Shown in pieces: positions 44,286-56,440 of a DNA stretch of 64,000 nt. Positions within the stretch are counted from its first letter, which is position 1; the number at the start of each line of letters is the position of its first letter. The position numbers and the translations under genes are program-made. Under the pieces are notes generated by a model that was given only the letters and a program-made list of their open reading frames with translations, was not told the DNA's origin and made no database searches. Origin of the DNA: Amorphophallus konjac (lineage: Eukaryota > Streptophyta > Magnoliopsida > Alismatales > Araceae); the NCBI GenBank assembly GCA_022559845.1, contig CM040128.1, positions 80,167,247-80,231,246 of the forward strand, written 5' to 3'.

Positions 44286-45227
44286 GAACCCTTAACTTCT
44301 TGGCCTAGAGAGGAGAAATCTGGAGTTTGCGTCGAAGTGCTGTCGCATTCTGGAGCCACATTCAACCAAGGAGAATTGATTTTCTGCGTCCATCTGCATC
44401 TCAGTCAAGGAAGTACTTTGATTTCAAGTGTTTAAGTCAATCATTGGCAAACTTGTGTTCTTCCCTTCTCCTTTGCATCATAGCATTGTCCCACTCCTTA
44501 TTCCATGTTCCTCCACTTGTTTCAATCATCTAAACATCCTTCCTATCTTTTAAAACGCCCAGAGGGGTTAAAAAACCAAACTCCCCCGGTATTCCCCTTT
44601 CTTTCTGAATGATATTAAGTTCATTTGAGAATTGATGCTACGTTGTGTGAAAGGCTAATCTGGGATTATTTTCTTATGTTCTACGTTCTTTGGCAGGTTT
44701 ACAGGGTTCATAAGGCGAGGCCCAAGCTTTTTGGCCGGCTAGAAGGTTTGGAGTTTGAAGGATTCGCGAGCTTGTTCTGCAGACACTCTGACGGTCTTCA
44801 TCAAGCGCGTCAGGTTCCTCTAACGGTTCATCGGGCGACCGTCACACTCCTGTGACACGTAGGTGCTGGGCCGTTACATTCAACAGAGCTATAGTTTCCT
44901 ATTGATTTCTCTCTCCCGTGGGCGGGTGCATCATCCTCCTATTCTAAGGTATTTCTCAGGTCTTTGGCTTGTGTTTACCTTGGTGGCGATCACGTTCTTT
45001 CTTAGTACTGGCATTGGTTTTCTCTTTCTCATATCTCTTATTTCTTTTGCTTGTTTCACCCACGCGGTGTGTTTTCATTTATTCCTTTGCTCCACGCCCC
45101 GGCGTGTGTTTTTCCTTTCCCTCTTCAGTTTAGTTTGATTGAGATAGCATTGCCCATGCTAGAGCTTGTTCTGATTGTCTAGGTTCATGGTTCACATGTT
45201 CATAGGTTGATTGAGATCGTTGTTATT

Positions 45228-47819
45228 TGTTGGGTTCGGTGCGGTGGATTCAGAGGGGGGTGAATGAATCTCCCCTTTAAAAATTTCGACCAATTAAAAT
45301 CTAATGCTCAGAACTGCGGAATTCAGATTCACTAAGTCAACTGATATGCTTATAGATGAAATGACTAGTGCCTTAGGAACAATGTCAAAGGACTCTCAAA
45401 ACTACAATCAAACACACAGTGTGCAATCAAAACATATCGTGCCTATGCATTCATCTAGCAAAATCAAACAAGAAATCAAACCATAGTGCAGATGATTTTT
45501 AAGGTGGTTCGGTCCTCCAGACCTACGTCCACCCCACACTCAAACCCGAGTGTGGATTCCGTTGACTAACAGCTTGAACCGCTGGGCCTCACAACTTGCC
45601 TACAACCGCTGAGCATCACAGCTTGCTTCCGCTGGGCAATATAGCTTAGCCATCCGCTGACTCACAGCTTGACCGCTGGGCATTACCACTTTGCCAACCG
45701 CTCGGGACTACAGCTTAACCCGTCCAGTGGAATCCTCCACTGCAAACGCTGACTAACAGCTTGAAGAAAGGTAAAAGATAAAATAAGAAAATGGGAAAAC
45801 ACAGCAACAGGAAGCTGTATGCGATGAAACACAATATGGCTCTCAACAGAGCTGACTGGCCTAGATTTGATCCACGGTCTAGTGAGGACAAATCTTCGAA
45901 TGAAGCTTCTCTCTGCCCCTCCTTTCTTTTCTTCTTACTATCTACTCTCCTCTCTGCTCTTCTTCTTCTTCCGATCACTCTGTCTCTCTTTCTTTCTCTT
46001 TCTCTTTCTCTTCTTCACTCTTTTTTCTTTCTCTTCCTCTTCCTCTGGATCGTGCAGGCACTCACTGCTTCTGCTCTTCTGCTTCAGCTCTCACAGCTTC
46101 GATCACGATCGGATCTTCTTCTGAGAAGAAGCTTCATATATATAGCAGCAGCAAACAGATAGGGCGTGTGCTTTCAGATTCCTGTCCAGAGAGCCTTGAC
46201 CACGTGGCAGCATTTCAGTAGGCTTCAATACACGTGTCACGATCCTGACAGCCCTTCCAGCCTCGGATCACGTGCCCTCCATTAATCTTTGCAAAGAGTC
46301 CATGTTCGTTAGTCGAAGAGAATTATCAGTTTAAGGTTGAAACCTTGTACAGACTTTACGAAGGCAACGCTAAAGCATGTACAGACTTCACGTATGCAAG
46401 ACTATGGCATGTACAGACTTTGTGAATGCAAAGCTAAAGCATGGGGCTGCATGGACTTAGTGTGTGCACAGCTAGCCAATGTATAGACTTGGCGTTATGA
46501 AGCACACAGGCTGTACAGACTTGTGCAGACTTGCTAGCAAGCAATGTGCTGACTATGCCATGAATGTATAGACTTATGTGTTGTGCAACAGACAATGCAT
46601 AGACTTTGCATATGCATGAAGAACACTGTCGATGTACAGACTTGAGAAATGTATGAAGAAACATAGGCTGTACAGACTTCATGGCATGCATCGATGTATA
46701 GACTTGACCGATGTAAAGTGCACGCAATGTACAGACTTGTGTGGAGACACTGAGTGAGACGGACGACGATGTACAGACTTAGCATGAGATGCTAAGTGAG
46801 ACGGAGCAATGTATAGACTTTGCGTTCTGAACGTAGGTAAAGATAATGAATGTATAGACTTGCTCAGTTCAGCTGCATGAAGCAAGGCAGTGTATGGACT
46901 TGCCGATGTACAGACTTGCCGATGTACGCTAATGCACAAAGGCTTGGTCCGATGTACAGACTTGCCGATGTACAGACTTAGTGCATGAAGCAAGGCAATG
47001 TATGGACTTCGAACGTGTGTAATGCAGCGATGTATAGACTTTGCACATGAAGCAAGGCAAACGGATGTATAGACTTAGCATGAGACGCTAAGTGAGACAG
47101 TGCAATGTACAGACTTAGCATGATGCACACACATAGACTGTACTGACTTCTATGAATGTAAAGACTTTGTGCAGACTGACTTCGATGAATGTATAGACTT
47201 GCTGAGACGCAACATGAGACGATGCACACAAACAGACTACAATGTGTAGACTTGCTAGTGCATGATGTGCAAACGTTGCAGCAGAGAATGTATAGACTAT
47301 ATGGCGTGCAATGCAGCAAGGCAGCAATGCAGCAAGGTAATGTATAGACTTGTGTGTGTGCATGCTGCAATGCAATGGAGTGTATAGACTTTATATGCAT
47401 GAATGCACCATGTATAGACTTGCCAAAGGAGTGATGCATGAACTATGCACATGAACAAGCCACAAAGAATGTATAGACTTTAGCGTGCAGATAGGACCTC
47501 ACATGCATCAGTGTATAGACTGTATGGCGTGCAACTGATGAATGCACCGATGCAAAGTATGCATATAAACAGAGCAATGCACCGATGTTATTATGCATGT
47601 GAACTAGAATTGCACTGATGCTTGCATGAGAAAGCACGGACCTTCAGATGCAGCAATTGTATATTGTACCGAGTTTTTCGTATGCTGAACGACATATACT
47701 TAGCTCATGCACAGACTTATACTTAGCTCATGCAGGAAATGCACATTGACAGAGATGTTCATGATATGCAATGCTGACTCATGAGTGTTTGCTATCATCA
47801 AAATCACAGGGGCACAACA
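45228..47819 (-). mobile_element. Solo LTR of a SIRE-like copia element, minus orientation
   Basis: The ends on the plus strand are TGTTGGGTTC and GCACAACA, flanked by TTATT (45223-45227 and 47820-47824) inside B's LTR. The left part holds GTGGTTCGGTC and AGAGGGGGGTGAAT, the reverse complement of blocks near the 3' end of F's LTR (59030-59220). This gives the family and the orientation. A TATATATA run near 46136-46145 suits a minus-strand promoter. The element lost its interior by LTR-LTR recombination. Confidence 0.85.
46350..47525. repeat. About 33 scattered copies of TGTAYAGACTT
   Basis: The 11-bp word recurs about every 36 bp in one orientation only, with variable spacers rich in GCATGA. 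It lies in the U3 part of the solo LTR. Long minus-strand frames across it are by-products of the repeat. Confidence 0.85.
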
Positions 47820-47882
47820 TTATTTGCTCATTATATTTGTCATTCTTCATATCACAAACAAAAGGAAGAAAATAAATCAACA

Positions 47883-49796
47883 GAGAGCCTCTGTAAAACA
47901 CCCGGATATCTGCCATATCCTGCATTGACCCGGGGACCGACCGTCGCGTCGGAATTGTCTCACGGCTTGCGCCCATTGTACTTTGGCCTCCTCGGCCCAT
48001 TTGTAAAGCCCACGTGGCTCTCATACAGCATGAAACCAGTTAAATACACGTACCTATACTCGGGCCTCAGCCTCTTCATGACGCCCGCCTCCTTCAGTCG
48101 CAACGGTGCCCCCGGAACCCGACTGCCAGTCACACCGGGCCCCAAGCACGACCATCGAGGTCTCCCAGTGCCCCGCCTCCACCAGTCACAACGGTGCCCC
48201 CGACACCCGACTGCCAGCTACCCCAGTCACAATGGTGCCGCCAGCACCCGACTACCCAGCTACTTCAGTCACAACGGTGCCCCCGGCACCCGACTGCCAA
48301 CAACTCCAGTCACAACGGTGCCCCCGACACCCGACTGCCAGCTACCCCAGTCACAACGGTGCCGCCGGCACCCGGCTACCCAGCTACTTCAGTCACAACG
48401 GTGCCCCCAGCACCAGACTGCCAACAACTCCAATCACAACGGTGCCCCCGGCACCCCACTGCCTGCTACTCCAATCATATCAGGGCCCGCGACACCCGAC
48501 TACTAAATAACTACAGTCACAACGGTGCCCCCGGCACCCCACTGCCAGCTACCCCAGTCACAACGGTGCCATCGGCACCTGACTACCCAGCTACTTCAGT
48601 CACAACGGTGCCCCCGACACCCGGCTGCCAACTACTCCAGTCACAATGGTGCCCCCGGCACCCGACTGCCAGCTACTCCAGTCATATCAGGGCCCGCGAC
48701 ACCCGACCACTAAACAACTACAGTCACAACGGTGCCCCCGGCACCTGACTGCCAGCTACCCTAGTCACAACGGTGCAACCGACACCCGACTACCCAGCTA
48801 CTTCAGTCACAACGGTGCCCCCGGCACCCGACTGCCAACAACTCCAGTCACAACAGTGCCCCCGGCACCCAACTGCCAGCTACTCCAGTCACATCAGGGC
48901 CCGCGGCACCCGACCACTCAACTTCGCAAGCACAATGGTGCCTACGGCACCCCTACTGCCCCGACCTCGACACTGTCTCATGTCGGGAATACATTGTGAT
49001 GCCCCACGGGCGCCATCCTGCTCAGTCATAGGTCCTCTGACGGACACTACGTACAGATACGGAACTACCCATACAATAATGCAATGACTCGGCGATCGTC
49101 ACAAATGACGGAATTGTCCCGTGGCTTGCAAGCACTTGTAATCGGGCTCTCACGCCCCCATATAAACGCATTTCACGGTATATAAGTCATGTAATCCAGT
49201 CAGGGAGCGGATCCCCCTCCTCGCAGGCACTAGTCTCTCTGCCCCCAGTTATCCCTATTGTGTTGTTGTTGCCCTGTCGCTATTGTACGGACTAAGTCCT
49301 CCCGACGTCACGGCTCCCAAGGTCCCTGACTCTTTCTTTGACAGTAGAAACAAAGGTATTTGGATTTAATCCGATGTAAATTAAACACTGATTGCTTGCG
49401 ACCGATGGGGAAAGATGTCCAGTACACGAATCCCCATAATCACTTGTGCACTCGCACCCGTGGAACCCCTTTTATCCATGTGTCACCCGATCTCTCGAGC
49501 CACGTGCCACATCCTGGTGACGCTTCCCCGGTCAATCCTCGATTCCATAGGTGATTGTCGAGAAATCGACTGGCACGCCCGCATTCCACCCTGCCATCGC
49601 TGTCCCAGTCTCCTAGAATGATGAACCATACGCCATCCCTTCCAGTGCGTTCCTATCGTTCTCTCTACCTTCTTCTCAATACCCCCGGAATCCCCGCGTG
49701 CCCAGTCAACCTATCTCGACCTTCCATAAAAGGTGAGTCTACACCCCCGCCGCGAGGACAAAACGCCAAGTGACTCCCCGCGGTCGCAAACTGCCA
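47883..49796. other. Unclassified repeat-rich stretch that hosts B's insertion
   Basis: It lies between B's right end and the copia fragment. It holds the palindromic array (48093-48960), flanked by a 37-bp direct repeat (47947-47983 and 49107-49143, sharing GGAATTGTC and GGCTTGC). TATA-like ATATAAACG lies near 49163. CTGGCACGCCCG near 49568 resembles the start of E's primer site, so this may be part of an LTR plus leader of another gypsy element. No coding domain is seen. Its junction with the copia fragment is near 49796. Confidence 0.5.
48093..48960. repeat. Palindromic tandem array, 42-bp units in 208-bp higher-order repeats
   Basis: About 20 units of CAGTC, 5 nt, GGTGCC, 3 nt, GGCACC, 1 nt, GACTG plus a short linker. 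A clean unit is 48266-48296. A variant unit with CATATCAGGGCCCGC recurs near 48474, 48682 and 48890, so every five units form a repeat of about 208 bp. Confidence 0.85.
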
Positions 49797-50773
49797 CCTT
49801 CAACTAGGAGTGTACGGGCCATCTCCAAAAGAGTCCGGTTCCTCCTCTCCACCACTCTATTTTGCTCTGGTGTACTTGGTGAGGAGAACCGATGAGTAAT
49901 CCCATTGACCCTGCAAAAATCATCAAATTGTGAGTTTTCAAACTCACCTCCATGATCAGATAAAATATTTTTATTTGAATTTTCATTTTTCTATTTTATT
50001 TTCAAATAGAACTCTTGAAATTCCGTGAATGCATCATTTTTATGTGTAAGGAAAAACACCCAAGTATACCTAGAGAAGTCATCAACTAAGACATATCCAT
50101 ATCTCCTACCTGATAAGATGACAAATCGTGTGGGTCCAAAAAGATACATATGTATCATCTCATAAGGTTTGGAGGACATGTTTTCAGTTCTGGACTTAAA
50201 TGACTTCCTAGTTTGCTTGGACTGTGTGCATGCATCACAAACTTTGTTTTCCTTCTTGAATGAGATTTTAGGGAGTCCTCTAACCATGCTATGTTTATTC
50301 AATTTATCCAAAATAGTATAGCTGATATGGCCTAATCTACGATGTCACAAAAATGCTAAATCATCTTTATTTGCAGTGAAGCAAAGATTAGAATGAGCTA
50401 AATCATCTAAATCTACCAAATAAATGTTATTCACTCTTTTTCCTGAAAATTTAACTACATCGGAATCAGGTTCAAAGATTTTGCAATAATGAGAATCAAA
50501 GACTACCTTGTGTCCTTTATCACAGAGCTGGCTGATACTATGTAAGTTATATGCAAGACCATCAACCAGCAGGACTTCTTCAATGCAACAGGTAGTACAC
50601 TTACCTACCTTACCTGACCCGATGATTTTACCCTTTGTATTTCCTCCGACGGTGACTAGATCTCCATTCTTCTCAGTCAACATGCAAAATTTGGCCTTGT
50701 CTCCTGTCATATGCCTAGAGCAGCCACTATCCAGGTACCACATATTGCTCCTGGATGCCAGGCATACCTGCAA
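49797..50773 (-). pseudogene. pol: Protease and integrase part of the minus-strand copia fragment
   Basis: The protease motif [13 protein letters not shown] appears near 50740, followed by the integrase finger (HRRLGH, then CDACTQSKQTRKSF) and a core with SDHGGEFEN and TPEQN. It matches F residue for residue over long stretches. Stops break it: TGA near 50346 where F has Trp ([12 protein letters not shown]) and another near 49990. It ends in MARTLLVEG. The conserved PEQNG of F reads PEQNR here. No function is expected. Confidence 0.85.
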
Positions 50774-52912
50774 TCACAATCAGGTAGAGAATTTTGGAAC
50801 CCAAAACTGTTTGGGCTCTGAAGCAGAAATATAACAATTTAAGCAAGACATCAATTGTTTAGGAATCCACATTTATCTAAACATGGTTGGCTTAGTGGAA
50901 TTCCTAACATTCTTTTCATCATTTTTCTTTTTCTCAGCACCAACTGATTGAACCTTCTTCTTCTGGTGCTATGGTTTTTGTTGAGTTCTGGCACCATCTT
51001 TATTAGCAGCATGATTATTTTTGTGCCAGTGCCCAGGCCAATAGGTACTCAGATAATTGCAGCCAACAGTGGTCCTAGGCTGACCAAAGAAGACCTGTCT
51101 ATTAGGACCCCATGTCCTAGACTGACCAACCCAGCTAACAAACTGAGGTCTATGCCAGTGAGTGGGAAAAGATTGATATCTAGACCTCCCCTGGACTTGA
51201 TTCCATCCAGACCTATAGAATGGTTGTGGCTGTTTCTGAGGATAAGTGTAATAGGTCTGGACCTTGGGCTGGTGAGTATGGCTGGTCTGGCCCCAAGCAG
51301 CATTAGGTCTCCCTTGCATTTTTGACCCACTAGACTTCTGTACAGGTTTATGTTGTGTCTTCTTCTGGACAGGTGATGGTGGTGGAGACTTGGTGGCCTT
51401 GCCCTGGGGTTTAGATTTGCTTGGAGGCTGACCCCGAACCTGAGACTTACTTTTGGGTGAAGGGCAGGATCTGCTAGGCTCACCAACCTTCTATTTACCC
51501 TTGTCCTTGGCACTGGACATTTTCGAATTAACATTTTTTGAAACAGAATTTTCACTAACCATTTTTATGAGAGGTCCCTTCTTTTTCTCTGCCACAAATG
51601 ATATGGTTTTCACGGCAAAGCTCTCCGTGGCAGTTGAGTTGAATCCGAGACCTTCTTTTCTGAAATTCACCTTTGACCCTAACATAGCATTGAGATTATC
51701 TGAACCTTTGGTCATATTTTCTATTATTTTCCTTTTATCAACATCTTCTTTCTCTAAATTTTCAACAGTTTTCTTTAATTCAGAATTCACACACAAAATA
51801 GCTTCATATTTCTCATTTGAAATTTTTGCTTCATTTTCAAACGTTTGAATTCTCAACTTCAAATCATCAATAACATTCTTTAACCATTCTTTTTCCTTTC
51901 TAGAATCTATTAAAGCATGCTTCAAATCATCAGATTCAGCACATGAAAATTTTAAACTATCATTTTCAGATTGCAGACAGGCAATTTTATCAGACATGGT
52001 TTTATCATTCACAAGAAAGTTTACTTTCTTCTTCAAATGCATGTTCTCCTTTCTAATATCATCCACTTTTTCTAGCAAGTCTCCGTAGGCATCCTGCCAA
52101 TCAGAAATGGTAGAGTGCTCAAAGGGAGAGGATACCTCATCGGAATCTTCTTCTTCTTCTCTGTGTCTTTTGGCCATCAGGCATACGGGCTTTTCTTCAT
52201 CCTCGCTCTCTGAGGTGGTGCTCAGTGTGCCCTCGTCCTCATCGCTCCAAGTACTAATCATGGCTTTTCCTTTTCCATCTTTCTTCCTTAGTTTCTCCTT
52301 TTGCTTCTAGAGCTCTGGACAATCTGCCTTCATATGACCGGCCTTCTTACAGTGATAGCAAACATTAGTATCAGATTTCTTTGCAGGGTTAGACCTATAC
52401 CTGTTATGTCGTCGGCCGCTGAATTGTCTTCGGCCGAAATTTTTGCCTTCCTTTCTCAAGAATCACCTGAACTCTCTGGTCAGCATAGCAAGTTGGTCTC
52501 CATCGATTTTTGACCTAGAGAGGCTACTCTGCTTACTTGATGATCCACTGTGGATGGATCTGCTTGTTCTGCTGGAGCTAGCCTACAGCGCGATTGGTTT
52601 CTTCTTGTTCTTGAGCTCCTCAGCTTTGGGAAGGTTCATCTCATATGCCATTAGAGAACCTATCAGCTCGTCAACTTTCATCCTCTGAAGATCCCTTGAC
52701 TCCTCGATCACTGTCGCCTTTGTGTGCCAGACATGACTCAGAGATCGCAGGATCTTCCTTACAATCTCATAGTCAGAATAGCTCTTTCCCAAATTCCTCA
52801 GACCGTTAGTTATGATTGTCAGACGAGCATACATCTCAGTCACGGTCTCACCAGGCTTCATCCGAAATGCTTCATATTCAGAGACCAACATATTCACCTT
52901 GGTCTCTCTCAC
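50774..52912 (-). pseudogene. gag: Gag of the minus-strand copia fragment
   Basis: It begins inside the UBN2-type capsid region (RETKVNMLVSEYEAFRMKPG) because H removed the start. A CCHC knuckle (CYHCKKAGHMKADC) lies near 52340-52380, followed by a long coiled coil (about 52260-51500) and a Gln/Pro/Trp-rich tail. Stops include TAG directly after the knuckle and TAG near 51490. At 51207-51216 and 51251-51260 lies a perfect 10-bp inverted pair (CCAGACCTAT/ATAGGTCTGG), in the same tail region where F has its GTCGAC repeats. At the gag-pol junction two stops precede QVCLA, comparable to the TAA in F. Confidence 0.8.
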
Positions 52913-52921
52913 CTGTGAGGT

Positions 52922-55900
52922 TGTAAGACCCCAAATTCTTTAAAAATTTATTTAGTAAGTTATTTGTAATTATTCGGAATTTATTTGAAGTTATTCGAAT
53001 TAATGAGAATTATCCAAATTAATTAGATTAATTAATTAATTAATAGAATAAGTCATTTTCAACTATTTTCTAAAAATCCCCAAAAATCACATCTTGTAGA
53101 ATTAATTTTTTTTAGCAACTTTGTCTTCTACATTTAAGCCTAAGAAAATCATTTATTATGCCGAATTAGTGAACTTAGTTTTCCGAACTTAACATTTAAC
53201 TATTTACGGAATAGTATAAGTAATAATTCGACTACCTTAGAAAAATCTGTAAAAATAGTAAATAGATTTAGGTCGATGTAGATAACAACTTTTCCTTCTG
53301 GCATTAGGCCATTGTAAATCCGTGGTAAGATCTATTTAGAGTTTAAACCCAAAAGTGCACACTTTTGACCCATACCTAACCCTTAGTTTAAAACACGAAA
53401 TTCGACCTCAATACTCAACCAAATGATCTGAAATCAAGGGCAAATGGAAGGCCACAATGTAAGGAACATTTAACCTCAATCAATTTGAGGTAAACTTAGC
53501 CCCAAAACGTGCTGCCGACATAGTTTGGTCAAGTCAAGGATTTCGGCGCCGTTTCTAAACACGTAGCTTGCAGCAGCGAATACTCCCAATTCCGAAGGCT
53601 CCAGAAGCTCTATGAGCTATCAAAATGAATCCCTACGAGTCTTCTTTCATTTGGCTACTGTGGGGTTCACTGAAGTTTCAGATCTGGAGAGATCTAGCTC
53701 GATTTGTGGAGGTGGGTCAGCAGGCCGTTGGCTTTCCTTCATCCTTCTTTGATCCATCGATTGAGATAGGAATTCTCAACCAAATCTTGATCATGAGTAT
53801 AGCAAATTGTTCCTCTCATCGAGCTCTATCCATTGGTGGCAAAAGCCCCAATTTTCATTAGGTATCCGTGGAGAAATCGAGCTTTTTGTGAGGTGCTATC
53901 CAAGTGTTCTTCATCCTAGGGTTTGAGTTTTCTCTCTCCGATTTGAGGTAGGATCTAACAACCAAACTCTAATTAACTTACATGAAGTAATCAGCATGTT
54001 ATTATCTTTCATTTAACGTAGAAAGCCCCAAATTCCATTGAGCATGCATCGTGAATTTTGATTTTTGTAGAAGCATGTCTAGAACATGATTCATATAGTG
54101 TTCCTTAAGTCAGAGCTTGATTACGGGCTCATTTTGAGTCATGTAACTTGATCTTCATGTAGCATATTATATATGATTGGATTCATGATCGAGTTAGCTT
54201 TCTTTTGACACCAAAATCCTCAAATTTGGTTTTGTATATCGAGAGAATTCGACGATTTAGTGGAAGTATGTCCTGAACTAGGTCTCCTTGTGTTCTTCAT
54301 AGAATAGGTTGTGATTCTTGTGAATTCTGATGAAATTCGTGTTTCCAAATTGTAGTTTTATGACCCTAATATGTCTAGCAAGATTCCTATGGCATGTGGT
54401 TTTGATTTCAACTCATTTGGACCCCATTTGGGCGAGTTCATGCGTTTTCCGGAAGCCCCGGCCGGTTCTGGGCTTGCAGGGGTCGACCCCAGGGGTCGAC
54501 CCATCACCTGGCAGCCCAGGCCAGCCTGAGGGTCATGCGGCCCAGCCGAGGGTCGACCCCAGGGGTCGACCCATCCTGCTCCCAGACCCCAATTTTTCAG
54601 GGGTCGACCCCAAGGGTCGACCCGTACACCAGATACCCGATTTTCTTCATTTTTCGAACCGAAGATGGATCCGAATCAGTGGGGAATCAACCCATTTAAC
54701 TTAGACCCATTGAAATTATATTTTTGAAGAACTTTTGACCTATTCATGTACCCCCCTTGATTTCAATTTGCATTGGTCCTTTCTCGCAAACATAGTACAA
54801 AACACGATGTTTACTATCTCCATTACAACACTTACATTGGTTAAATAGAAACTCACTTAATTAATGAATAATGGTGTAATTAAAGCCCCTGATAATGCAT
54901 TCTATTTCACCGCTGTGAGAGCTTGTTCTTTACCTTGACAACTTGTTCTAGCTTGTTGGCTCTTTGGCTAATACAAATGATAATGGTTAATCATGATATC
55001 TTAACTTGGTGATTAGGATTAATATGTTGATTAGCTTGATTGATTGCTGCTGTTTTATAGTAGCGCAGCACGATTTACTCTTGTTGTGACTTGGTTTCGA
55101 TCTCCTTGATGATTATACTTACCTTGAAATTCTGGAAATGAATCTCTTTCCTACGTGAAGTTGTTATTGCTACTTAGTTTAAACCTTGAATTCTGGCCAT
55201 AAACTGTGAAAGTCTAGATTCGTGGGATCTTTGATCCAAAGAAATCAATGCCTGGCAAACAATTAAGGGCTCGGTCTGGTCCTGGGAAGAGCGCCCGAAC
55301 ACTACGTGTACCCCCGGGGAGGTGAATGACTAGGTGTGGCATTTGGCACCAGTACTTGACATGTGTTAAATCTAGGACTGTCCACTACTCTCTCCACTAC
55401 TCTCCTCATTACTTTCTACTACTTTTCACTTTCCACTCTTCACTGTTCTATACTCTACTTGTGGTTACTTTACTTGCTTATTACTTGGACGTGGAAATGA
55501 AATTACATACGTGCTTGACATGACTTGAATTGTCTTGATATGGCCAACTACTTTTTATCGTTATCTCCTGTAGTAAATTCTTGTCTTACCATTCTATTCA
55601 TTATATTTCTTGACCTTGCTAGATCTTTGAATTTTGTTTTCGTGATATCATCGTTATCTTTTTATTGTTTTATCATTTGTAGCATGACATTTTAAAATGT
55701 AATTAAACTGTTAATCACTTATACATGTCTGTTATTTCCTACTGAGCGTCAGCTCATAGTTGTGTTTCCCCCCTTTCCAGGCTTTTCAGGTGACGCGCTT
55801 ACCGATGGGGAAGGGCAGGAGTGATGTCTTGAGTGTATCAGTTCTAGTGTGTTAGTAGTGTGTTATCTTTCTTTAGTTGTGTTTTGGAGAGCTTTTAGTC

Positions 55901-56104
55901 TCAGTCATGTTATTGAGTTTTAGTGGTTGATTATTCCAGATGTATTAAGTTGAACTTGAGGTTATTGTATCAGTTGTGGTTTGTTAATGATCATTTAGTA
56001 TTTCCATCTTGTAGCACTTGTGTATTATTTTAGATTAGTTCTCTCTCTTGCCAGCGTGTCCCTAACTGTACGTCCCGATATTTCGCCTTGTTCGGGGCGT
56101 GACA
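52922..56104 (+). repeat. 5' LTR of element H (3,183 bp)
   Basis: Bounded by TGTAAG and GTGACA. A block near 55265-55355 (GGTCTGGTCCTGGGAAGAGC) matches C's LTR near 37415. Apart from the GTCGAC cluster I see no gene; frames in it are short and without domains. Confidence 0.85.
54479..54623. repeat. GGGTCGACCC palindrome cluster in H's LTR
   Basis: Three pairs of GGGTCGACCC separated by CA plus G (54479-54502, 54550-54573, 54600-54623). Each half is itself a perfect 10-bp palindrome with a GTCGAC core. Confidence 0.9.
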
Positions 56105-56111
56105 GTTTAGT

Positions 56112-56124
56112 TGGTATCAGAGCC
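56112..56124 (+). other. Primer-binding site of element H
   Basis: TGGTATCAGAGCC starts eight bases after the LTR end. It fits initiator tRNA-Met priming. The stretch 56125-56440 is leader without a gene. Confidence 0.9.
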
Positions 56125-56440
56125 TAGGTTTCACATTCCTAGGTTTCCTAAGTTTTAGGTTTTCTTGCATTGCATCCCAATAACCGGTATATCAAAAGGT
56201 GTTGTCCGAACGTTAGGCTACGCCTATCGGAAAGGTCGCACACTTGCGTGAGTGGTCTTCGGACCGATTACCTCCGCCAGGTACCGAGTTTTTGGTCGTG
56301 TCTAGGTGCATTAGATCCCTAACCTTGTAAAAGTATAGGACCTGACCTGGTGAGAATGGGTAGAAACTTGGGTTAAGATCGTTTCTTAATCGTGTAATTA
56401 TTTATCTTAATTAAACCTACGTAATCTATTTCTCGTGTAG

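Larger units (their letters stand above)
22586..47882 (+). mobile_element. Element B: second Tat-lineage element, hosting A, D, C and a solo LTR
   Basis: B enters mid-RNase H at 22586, immediately after A's LTR, because A is inserted in it; its gag, protease and RT lie off the left edge. It ends with a 3' LTR whose TGTTGA/TCAACA termini are at 43740 and 47882. Between pol and the LTR it carries the same two antisense genes as A, but in the order DUF7745-like then PMD. Nested insertions with target duplications are D (30361-32213), C (34410-43059) and a copia-type solo LTR (45228-47819). Its non-coding parts carry TAACGGTC/GACCGTTA-type inverted pairs in place of A's GACGCC type. Confidence 0.85.
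43740..47882 (+). repeat. 3' LTR of element B, interrupted by a solo LTR
   Basis: The LTR starts TGTTGACACC and ends AAATCAACA, giving the terminal inverted repeat TGTTGA/TCAACA. Without the nested solo LTR (45228-47819) and one TTATT copy it is about 1,546 bp, similar to A's 1,345 bp. It holds TAACGG/CGTTAC-type pairs near 43945-44075 and 44800-44880. B's target duplication would begin GAGAG (47883-47887), but the left copy is off the window. Confidence 0.85.
49797..52921 (-). mobile_element. Decayed SIRE-like copia fragment, minus orientation
   Basis: Gag, protease and the N-terminal part of integrase are recognisable and collinear with element F. It is cut at 52921 by element H inside gag, with the presumed duplication GAGGT (52917-52921). 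It is cut at about 49797 in the integrase core by the unclassified stretch. RT, RNase H and LTRs are absent from the window. Confidence 0.85.

Noticed and set aside
46434..47439. Long minus-strand ORFs with repeated SLYIA, KSIH and VYT peptides
   Set aside because: They are translations of the TGTAYAGACTT repeat inside a solo LTR, open in several frames, with no domain.
47887..47905. TGTAAAACACCCGG as the start of another LTR
   Set aside because: No matching end, duplication or primer site could be tied to it with confidence.
48093..48960. CRISPR-like array
   Set aside because: Spacers are part of the repeat and not unique, no cas genes occur, and the setting is plant retrotransposons.
48106..48999. 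Overlapping Pro/Thr-rich ORFs near 48 kb
   Set aside because: Frame-independent products of the 42-bp array.
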